Source: Helicobacter cetorum MIT 00-7128 (GTDB lineage: Bacteria; Campylobacterota; Campylobacteria; Campylobacterales; Helicobacteraceae). Taken from it: a DNA stretch of 64,000 nt. This document shows, piece by piece, positions 8,857 to 13,835 of the stretch (positions are counted from its first letter, which is position 1; every line of letters starts with the position of its first letter). The notes under the pieces are model-generated. The model was given only the letters and a program-made list of their open reading frames with translations. It had not been told where the DNA came from and did not search any database. The position numbers and the translations under genes were made by a program. The DNA lies in NCBI RefSeq assembly GCF_000259255.1, contig NC_017737.1, positions 1,550,001 through 1,614,000 of the forward strand, in the 5' to 3' direction.

Positions 8857-10359
8857 ATGAACGATAACAACAATATCTCAAAAGGTAGAAAAGCAATTAT
8901 AACTATTCTAAGGCCAAAAATAGATAGACCAATTACTTATAAGATCAAAACAGAAAGTGGAAAATACAGCGAATATGAAGAATTGTATAATATGTTCGGG
9001 TACTTTTTAGAAACCAAAGAGACATTTTATAAAGATTATGACCTTATTCCGTTATATACAAAACAAGCTCTAACCACATGTAAAAGACAAATAGGTGAAA
9101 AAGAAATTCAATACAACGATGATGAAACACAAAGACTCATCATAACAAGCGAAAGCCATAATTTCATTAAAGAGGGCTATTACATAGAAGACGAAGAAGA
9201 CGAGAAAGGCTTTGCCAAAATATTTTCTTTTATCAATAAAATATTGTCTTCAAATAAGTATAATCAAGTCATCGTTGATGTAACACATGGCTTTAGGCAT
9301 TTACCTATGCTAATACTCGTAGATTTAATTATACAAAATTTTCAAAATACTTCTAAAGTTGAAAAAATTCTATACGCAAAGACTATAGGAGATGAAAAAG
9401 AGAACAAATACGAAATCATTGATTTAAAAGACTACTTAGATATTGCAAATATCATGTTTGTTGTGAGTTCCTTTAAGCATAATTTTACAACAAGTAATAT
9501 AGAAGTTTCTTCTAAATATAGTGGTTTCATAAACTCTCTATGCGAAGTCTCTAACGACCTTTTATCCTTAAATATCAACCACTTGACAAAACAAGATGGA
9601 CAAGGCAGTGCAAATAAATTGCTAAAAGACATACAAAAATTACAAGAAGAATTAGAAAAAGAAACACAAAATAAAGAACATTTTTTAATCAATCCATTAA
9701 AAGACCTCGCTGAGTTTGTAAAAGGACTGATTAACTTTGAAGGAAAAAAATACTATCAAACATATCTTGAATTAAGCGAAATATTTTATGAAAGAGACTA
9801 TCTTATTAATAGCATCGCTCTTTTGTGTGAGAGTGCAAGATATTTTATTAAAACACAATTAAAAAGAGAATGCTCAGAAGATTTAACAAATAAGATTGAA
9901 AGTATAGAAGATAACTTAGATACATACGAAACACTTAGATTTTTTAGTGGGTTAAGTAGGATTGCAAAAAATAGAGATGGTAACTACATAGAAGACCCAA
10001 GAGACCCCAATTCATCGCAATATTTGTCAAAATTTGCATGGTCTGAGGAAAGAGTAATAATACGAGGAAAAGAAAGACGAATCGAAGCTAATGAAAAAGT
10101 TAAAAATAGGGTAATCAAAAACACTTTTCAAAATAGAGATAGCCAAAACTCTGATGATTATAATGTGCTACGAGAAAAATGTATGGCTATCAATGGCACT
10201 CTATCTAAAGTATCTATGCTATCAGATGAAATTGATGACTTAAGAAATAAGCTAGTCCATATTAATCCAAACAATGATTTTGATGAGATTAAAAAACAAA
10301 TCAATGAAAAAATAGAGAGATATAAAGAAATAATTAATGAAGACACCCCAACAAATTAA
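8857..10359 (+). CDS. csx1: Csx1-family CARF-HEPN ribonuclease (DxTHG protein)
   Basis: This 500-residue protein is the likely signalling effector. The N-terminal CARF domain contains the DxTHG motif, D141-V-T-H-G145 in VIVDVTHGFRHLPML, which marks the TM1812/Csx1 group. The C-terminal domain carries the HEPN signature RNKLVH, with R463 and H468 as the RX4H catalytic pair. In this family cyclic oligoadenylate binding to CARF activates RNA cleavage by the HEPN dimer. A predicted coiled-coil lies between the domains (about 245-285). It is the last gene of the operon, 12 nt after csm5, with AAAGGA upstream. Whether it responds to cA4 or cA6 cannot be told from the sequence. Confidence 0.88.
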   Translation: MNDNNNISKGRKAIITILRPKIDRPITYKIKTESGKYSEYEELYNMFGYFLETKETFYKDYDLIPLYTKQALTTCKRQIGEKEIQYNDDETQRLIITSESHNFIKEGYYIEDEEDEKGFAKIFSFINKILSSNKYNQVIVDVTHGFRHLPMLILVDLIIQNFQNTSKVEKILYAKTIGDEKENKYEIIDLKDYLDIANIMFVVSSFKHNFTTSNIEVSSKYSGFINSLCEVSNDLLSLNINHLTKQDGQGSANKLLKDIQKLQEELEKETQNKEHFLINPLKDLAEFVKGLINFEGKKYYQTYLELSEIFYERDYLINSIALLCESARYFIKTQLKRECSEDLTNKIESIEDNLDTYETLRFFSGLSRIAKNRDGNYIEDPRDPNSSQYLSKFAWSEERVIIRGKERRIEANEKVKNRVIKNTFQNRDSQNSDDYNVLREKCMAINGTLSKVSMLSDEIDDLRNKLVHINPNNDFDEIKKQINEKIERYKEIINEDTPTN

Positions 10360-10406
10360 TCAAACAATATCATTAAGCATTTAAGAAATTATTGCAACGG
10401 ATTAAA

Positions 10407-10444
10407 AGCCCCAAAAAGACTTTGTTTCTTAGGGCTAGTAATTT
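10407..10444 (+). terminator. Stem-loop after the csm operon
   Basis: AGCCC (10407-10411) pairs with GGGCT (10432-10436), with an inner AAAG/CTTT pair and a following AT-rich T-run. It lies 48 nt after the csx1 stop and could end the CRISPR operon. A second AT-rich hairpin, AAAGCATTT/AAATGCTTT at 10496-10520, lies in the convergent gap before the minus-strand island. Confidence 0.45.
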
Positions 10445-10546
10445 TTAGCCTAGTAAAAACACTTGAATACAACAAAGTATATTTTTATTCCTTATAAAGC
10501 ATTTAATTATAAAATGCTTTATTTAAAAGAACCCCCACCATACAAA

Positions 10547-10759
10547 TTACCCCCTAAAACGAGTAATCCCATGGGTTATGCCTTTAGCAACACCACTAGC
10601 AACTGCTACCCCACCAGTAGCTCCTGCCAACACAAACCCTACATAAACACAGCCTACTGCCACTACAGCTCCAGCAACAAATATAGCCGTATTGCCTACA
10701 AAGCTCATGCTAATTTTTCCATTGTCATAGTCCAAACTTGCACCATCTTTTTGTTGCAT
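10547..10759 (-). CDS. Small Gly/Ala/Val-rich membrane protein, unknown function
   Basis: This 70-residue protein has a polar N-terminus with acidic residues (MQQKDGASLDYDNGK). Two adjacent hydrophobic Gly/Ala/Val stretches follow (about residues 20-58), and the tail is basic (ITRFRG). It lacks a cleavable signal. It is judged real because AAGGAG lies 8 nt before the ATG and a well-formed promoter lies upstream (10952-10980). The opposite-strand frame over the same bases has no such signals. I do not recognise a family. The acidic-hydrophobic-basic layout recalls small phage coat proteins or channel-forming peptides, but that is only an analogy. Confidence 0.65.
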   Translation of the reverse strand: MQQKDGASLDYDNGKISMSFVGNTAIFVAGAVVAVGCVYVGFVLAGATGGVAVASGVAKGITHGITRFRG

Positions 10760-10951
10760 ATTTAACTCCTTAAAATTACAACTTTATAGCAAACTCGCTA
10801 CACACAACTAAAAGTCTAAAAGCTCATTCAATAATCAACTCTTAGTTACAAAAAAGAAATTCTAGAGCCCCCTCAAGCTCAACAAGTAGGTGGTGTCGGA
10901 TTTTACCCTCCAACAAGAAAAGGGCGGAACTTAATTCCTAATAAGGAGCAT

Positions 10952-10980
10952 ATTTTATCAAAATATCTTCATCTTGTCAA
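10952..10980 (-). promoter_or_regulatory. Consensus promoter P3 (TTGACA-17-TAAAAT)
   Basis: On the minus strand TTGACA (10980-10975) and TAAAAT (10957-10952) are separated by exactly 17 nt. It reads toward the 70-residue gene at 10759, leaving a 5' UTR of about 185 nt. The UTR includes short inverted segments such as GAGC..GCTC. A near-perfect -35 box is unusual for Helicobacter. Confidence 0.6.
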
Positions 10981-10984
10981 GATT

Positions 10985-11086
10985 TCACTTATTTTTAAGA
11001 CCTTTAATTACAAAACCAACAATACTTACTACTCCCACAAATAACACAGCAACAAGGATTAATTCTGCAAACAATACCAATATCAC
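10985..11086 (-). CDS. 33-residue single-span membrane peptide
   Basis: This open reading frame is below usual length cut-offs. It starts with GTG at 11086, 5 nt after a perfect AAGGAG, and 1 nt after the stop of the upstream 149-residue gene. It encodes 33 residues: one hydrophobic helix (residues 2-27, mainly Ile/Leu/Val/Phe) and a basic tail (KGLKNK). The tight junction implies translational coupling to the coiled-coil gene upstream. No family is recognised. Possible roles include a membrane anchor partner, a holin-like peptide, or a minor virion protein if the island is phage-derived. Confidence 0.6.
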   Translation of the reverse strand: MILVLFAELILVAVLFVGVVSIVGFVIKGLKNK

Positions 11087-11087
11087 A

Positions 11088-11537
11088 TTAACTCCTTTGA
11101 TGAGACCTTAAAGTTCTTAGTTTTGCATGCAATTTATCACGAGCAAGAAAAATCTCATCTCTCCTAGCAAATAATATTTTACGCTCTTCCCCAAGCTTAT
11201 GAATTTTTTGAAAGATTTTAGAGCGTTGTGCTTTATCCCTAGTTTTATCTAATTCCTTAAACAACATGTTCCTTTCATTTTTATAAATAAAAAGAGTATT
11301 GTTGTATTCGTCTAACCATTTTTTAATTTTATCAAGCTCTACCTTGATTAATTGCTCCATTCTTTGCTTTTTATATTGTTTATTTTTCACAATAGCATTT
11401 TTAACTTTTTTGCTTGTCTTTTTCTTTGCATTTTGAGTTTTAGTTCTTTCTTTTTCTATATTGCTTTTTTCATGTTCTAAGATTAAAGCTGCAATACCCG
11501 CTATAATAACCCCTCCAATAGCAATTAATCTCCACAT
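11088..11537 (-). CDS. Membrane-anchored basic coiled-coil protein, unknown
   Basis: This 149-residue protein begins with one membrane span (about residues 3-20, RLIAIGGVIIAGIAALIL). A long, very Lys/Arg/Glu-rich helical region follows, predicted as coiled coil (about 22-140). The ATG at 11537 has AGGGG upstream and lies 9 nt after the stop of the 144-residue gene. Its own stop leads directly into the 33-residue peptide gene. The three therefore form one operon. The layout suggests a short periplasmic end and a long cytoplasmic rod, or the reverse. I recognise no family. Confidence 0.72.
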   Translation of the reverse strand: MWRLIAIGGVIIAGIAALILEHEKSNIEKERTKTQNAKKKTSKKVKNAIVKNKQYKKQRMEQLIKVELDKIKKWLDEYNNTLFIYKNERNMLFKELDKTRDKAQRSKIFQKIHKLGEERKILFARRDEIFLARDKLHAKLRTLRSHQRS

Positions 11538-11546
11538 GTTAAACCC

Positions 11547-11981
11547 CTACTTAGAAAGCAATTTCTTGGCATCGCTTAATGCAACAGGTGCGCTTTTAGA
11601 GGCTTTTAGCAACTCATCTAGAGCTTTAGACTCAACATTAGAAAGAGCCATACACTGAAGATTAAAAACCATTTCCATGATTTTAGAACGCTCTTCTATT
11701 GAAGAACTCTTCTTAAGTTGCCCCTTCCAAAAAGCTAGATTGCTAAGATGTTCTTGCTTTCTATCCTTGCTATGCTTTTCAAAGGCATGGCATTGCTTAC
11801 TAAATCTCTTTGTATCCTCCTTAAGAGATGCAAGCATGATTTTAGCTTGCTTATCAACCTTGTGGCGCTCTAGTTTGATATTTTTACTTTCAGTGCGATA
11901 CTTCAAGTATTGCCCTACAAACCCTACGCCACTCTCAATAACCATAGGTGCTACCGCTGAAACTACTTTTGCATAACTCAT
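11547..11981 (-). CDS. Coiled-coil protein with hydrophobic N-terminus, unknown
   Basis: This 144-residue protein starts MSYAKVVSAVAPMVIESGVGFVGQYL, a weakly hydrophobic or amphipathic helix. A charged helical body follows, with Lys/Glu repeats and Cys residues near 64 and 110. AAGGAG lies 7 nt before the ATG. Two consensus-like promoters lie upstream (12132-12160 and 12211-12239). It heads an operon with the membrane coiled-coil gene and the 33-residue peptide. The shared size and helical style suggest it is a partner of the next protein. No family is recognised. Confidence 0.7.
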   Translation of the reverse strand: MSYAKVVSAVAPMVIESGVGFVGQYLKYRTESKNIKLERHKVDKQAKIMLASLKEDTKRFSKQCHAFEKHSKDRKQEHLSNLAFWKGQLKKSSSIEERSKIMEMVFNLQCMALSNVESKALDELLKASKSAPVALSDAKKLLSK

Positions 11982-12131
11982 GTTAAACTCCTTTTAAAAA
12001 ATAACACTCTTCTTTTTTGACTATTAGCGATAACCCAAGAAGTCATAAAGACCCAATGGTCTCTAAACTCCAAATGAAGAACAAGGGCATAACGCCAAAA
12101 CCAACAACAAAAAAAACAAAACGGATTTAAC

Positions 12132-12160
12132 AGATAAAAAGAATAAGCCCCATCTGTCAA
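12132..12160 (-). promoter_or_regulatory. Consensus promoter P2 (TTGACA-17-TTATCT)
   Basis: On the minus strand TTGACA (12160-12155) and TTATCT (12137-12132) are exactly 17 nt apart. It drives the operon starting at 11981 with a leader of about 145 nt. The -35 region overlaps a 12-nt match to the CRISPR repeat (TCAAGGGGATTG on the plus strand, 12157-12168). Confidence 0.55.
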
Positions 12161-12210
12161 GGGGATTGTAGCTATTCTAGGTTAGCTAGGACATCGGATT
12201 TGCAAGGGGA

Positions 12211-12239
12211 ATAATAGTAGGAAATTTTTCATTTGTCAA
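12211..12239 (-). promoter_or_regulatory. Consensus promoter P1 (TTGACA-17-TATTAT)
   Basis: On the minus strand TTGACA (12239-12234) and TATTAT (12216-12211) are 17 nt apart. It lies just downstream of a hairpin terminator that ends the preceding gene, and about 79 bp upstream of P2, so the 144-residue operon has tandem promoters. CAAGGGGA occurs at both P1 and P2, a possible shared operator. Confidence 0.58.
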
Positions 12240-12305
12240 GTATTTTTGAAAAAAATTTTTTGACTTTGATTTAAAATTCCTAGTATTATCCAAAACAAAA
12301 ATCAA

Positions 12306-12329
12306 CAAAAAGCCTAGTCAAGCTAGGCT
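12306..12329 (-). terminator. Rho-independent terminator after the 91-residue gene
   Basis: AGCCTAG and CTAGGCT form a perfect 7-bp stem with a 5-nt loop, followed on the minus strand by TTTTTG. It directly follows the stop at 12335 and isolates the secreted-protein genes from the P1/P2 operon. Confidence 0.8.
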
Positions 12330-12334
12330 GATTT

Positions 12335-12610
12335 CTAAAATTCTTTATTTAAAAACATTACCCACAAAGCATAGGTATTCCCCTTATTTTTACCCATTTC
12401 TAAGACCATTTTTGCCATTTTCAAGCAAGTTCTAGTATCATGCGCTTTCAAACAAGTTTGATAGCCTTTCCAAAACAAGTAGTTTTCACCGCCCAAATCT
12501 GAATTTGTCCATTTTTGAATATTCACATCTTTTTGAGAAAGCTCATTCTTTGTGCTAGGACTAGCCAACAAACCACCAACTAATACCAAAAGAACAAAAA
12601 TTTTTTGCAT
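12335..12610 (-). CDS. Small secreted protein with two cysteines, unknown
   Basis: This 91-residue protein has a clear signal peptide (about residues 1-17, cleavage after LLA or LAS). The short mature domain includes C54 and C62 in QTCLKAHDTRTC, spaced to form a disulfide loop in the periplasm. AAGGGG lies before the ATG. It sits 15 nt after the stop of the preceding secreted-protein gene, so the two share an operon, which the hairpin at 12306-12329 ends. I recognise no family. The periplasm or outer surface is the likely location. Confidence 0.68.
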   Translation of the reverse strand: MQKIFVLLVLVGGLLASPSTKNELSQKDVNIQKWTNSDLGGENYLFWKGYQTCLKAHDTRTCLKMAKMVLEMGKNKGNTYALWVMFLNKEF

Positions 12611-12625
12611 AAAAACCCCTTAAAC

Positions 12626-12994
12626 CTACCAATGATATTCGGTCGTAATATAGCCATTTTCATTAAACAATCCTATAAAAGCCTTATCAATCGTGGAAAA
12701 ATTGTTGATTAAATAAGTGTCTGCGCTAACCATAAGACTGATAGTTAATTTCTCAGAATGATAAAGATTATAACTTAGGCTACTAGAATCATCAATATCA
12801 ATATTTAGCTGAACATGCCTACTAATTTGAGTTACAATAGCATTTAGCTTGCTCTTAGCCTTAAATAGCCCCACGATTTCCAAAGTAATCGTATTAGTTT
12901 TATAATCAAAAGTAAGACCCTTACCATTTAAACGATTAGATAGTATCAACATAACCACCCACATCAAAAACCAATACTTATAGCACTCTCCCAC
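12626..12994 (-). CDS. Secreted island protein, paralog of 13231-13605
   Basis: This 122-residue frame has a hydrophobic N-terminal segment (FLMWVVMLILS). A beta-rich mature part follows: LTFDYKTNTITLEIVGLF, LNIDIDD, TYLINNFSTID and GLFNENG, ending in YHW. The same pattern recurs in the gene at 13231-13605, so they are paralogs. The in-frame start is GTG at 12994. The better initiation signal is AAGGAG (13013-13008) plus ATG at 13001, which lies one frame off and stops after seven codons. Removing one A of the AAAA after that ATG would join the frames. The start is therefore uncertain. Function unknown. Confidence 0.6.
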   Translation of the reverse strand: MGECYKYWFLMWVVMLILSNRLNGKGLTFDYKTNTITLEIVGLFKAKSKLNAIVTQISRHVQLNIDIDDSSSLSYNLYHSEKLTISLMVSADTYLINNFSTIDKAFIGLFNENGYITTEYHW

Positions 12995-13017
12995 TTTTCA
13001 TGATATTCTCCTTATTA

Positions 13018-13036
13018 AGTGTTAAAAACACTTTTT
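13018..13036. promoter_or_regulatory. Inverted repeat upstream of the 122-residue gene
   Basis: AGTGTT and AACACT flank AAA; on the plus strand a T-run follows, giving a terminator-like shape. It lies within the predicted leader of the minus-strand gene, just before AAGGAG, so it could also be an operator or an mRNA hairpin affecting initiation. Confidence 0.3.
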
Positions 13037-13124
13037 ATCACAATAATCAAAGGTTAAACCTTTTCAAATCGCATGCTAATAGCTTTTTAATATTGCTAGC
13101 GATTTTCTTAGGCGCTATCCTAGC

Positions 13125-13130
13125 ATTATA
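13125..13130 (-). promoter_or_regulatory. -10 box for the 122-residue gene
   Basis: TATAAT on the minus strand about 130 nt before the gene, without a matching -35. It fits the ordinary Helicobacter style, unlike P1-P3. Confidence 0.4.
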
Positions 13131-13230
13131 AATTTAAAAAATACCCAACATATTTGATTAAAACTCTAATTCTCTTATAAATAAGCAATCCACAATAACT
13201 ATAACCAATAGAGAACTTAATCCCTACTAG

Positions 13231-13605
13231 CTACCAACTATAACTTACCATAACTGAGCAATTAGTATTAAATAACCCTCTAATTCCAGCTAAACTATCG
13301 TAATTCAACAATAAATAATTTTGAGCATTAGCAGAAAAGTCAAAATTAACTTTCCCCTTGCTATAGATATTGAAATCCAAAGTGCTCTCATATTCATCAA
13401 TATTTAATGCCAACCTACTAAGTAACTTATTAGCGATTTTATCATAAAGACCATCTTCATGAAAATCTTTTATAATCTCTAAAACAATAGTATTAGTATT
13501 CACATTAACACTGAAACCATCGGCCATTAAACTATTTCCAAATAAGTTCAATAATAGAACTACTAACCAAATCTTCCCGAAATTCCCATAGGATCTCCTT
13601 AACAA
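13231..13605 (-). CDS. Secreted island protein, paralog of 12626-12994, start out of frame
   Basis: The 124-residue frame contains a signal-like segment (KIWLVVLLLNLFGNSLMA). Its mature part matches the neighbour: VNTNTIVLEII, LALNIDEYE, YLLLNYDS and IRGLFNTN, ending in YSW. The only in-frame start is a TTG at 13605, which lies upstream of the ribosome binding site itself. AAGGAG (13600-13595) instead points to an ATG at 13589, one frame off, that stops after eight codons. Adding one G to the GGG after that ATG would restore MGNFGKIW and a normal signal peptide. The gene may be off, frameshifted or affected by a sequencing error. Function unknown. Confidence 0.5.
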   Translation of the reverse strand: MLRRSYGNFGKIWLVVLLLNLFGNSLMADGFSVNVNTNTIVLEIIKDFHEDGLYDKIANKLLSRLALNIDEYESTLDFNIYSKGKVNFDFSANAQNYLLLNYDSLAGIRGLFNTNCSVMVSYSW

Positions 13606-13677
13606 TAAAAGATAAAATTAGTAAATAGAAGTCATACAACTCCTACTATATTACAATATTCTATAATCATTTTTATC

Positions 13678-13744
13678 TAGTTGATTTAACAACTAAACCA
13701 ACTATAAGTAAGGCTTTATTTAACATTATGCATAGTTGATTATA
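13678..13744 (-). promoter_or_regulatory. Promoter with four TAGTTG/CAACTA motifs
   Basis: A minus-strand extended -10 (TGG-TATAAT, 13744-13739) lies upstream of the 124-residue gene. TAGTTG or its complement occurs at 13678-13683, 13690-13695, 13699-13704 and 13733-13738. The first two form a perfect 6-bp inverted repeat with a 6-nt loop. The spacing suggests operators just downstream of the start site. Confidence 0.45.
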
Positions 13745-13835
13745 CCAATGAATAAAACCTAGCCTCATCAACACAAAAAAATCTTTAGCCGTGATTAAAA
13801 TGTAATTTTCCTTAAAAATTGCTTAAATATTTCAT

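Noticed and set aside
10463-10765. 100-codon plus-strand frame opposite the small membrane protein
   Set aside because: No ribosome binding site, odd Ser/Asn/Tyr/Cys composition, and the minus-strand frame has AAGGAG and a promoter.
11461-11976. Two plus-strand frames over the coiled-coil genes
   Set aside because: They mirror the helical minus-strand genes and have no initiation signals.
11978-12160. 60-codon minus-strand frame in the island leader
   Set aside because: It begins inside promoter P2 and ends over the ribosome binding site of the next gene; Trp/Cys/Phe-rich composition looks random.
10547-13605. Firm assignment of the island as a filamentous prophage
   Set aside because: Small coat-like proteins fit, but no Zot-like assembly gene, replication protein, integrase or attachment repeat is visible.
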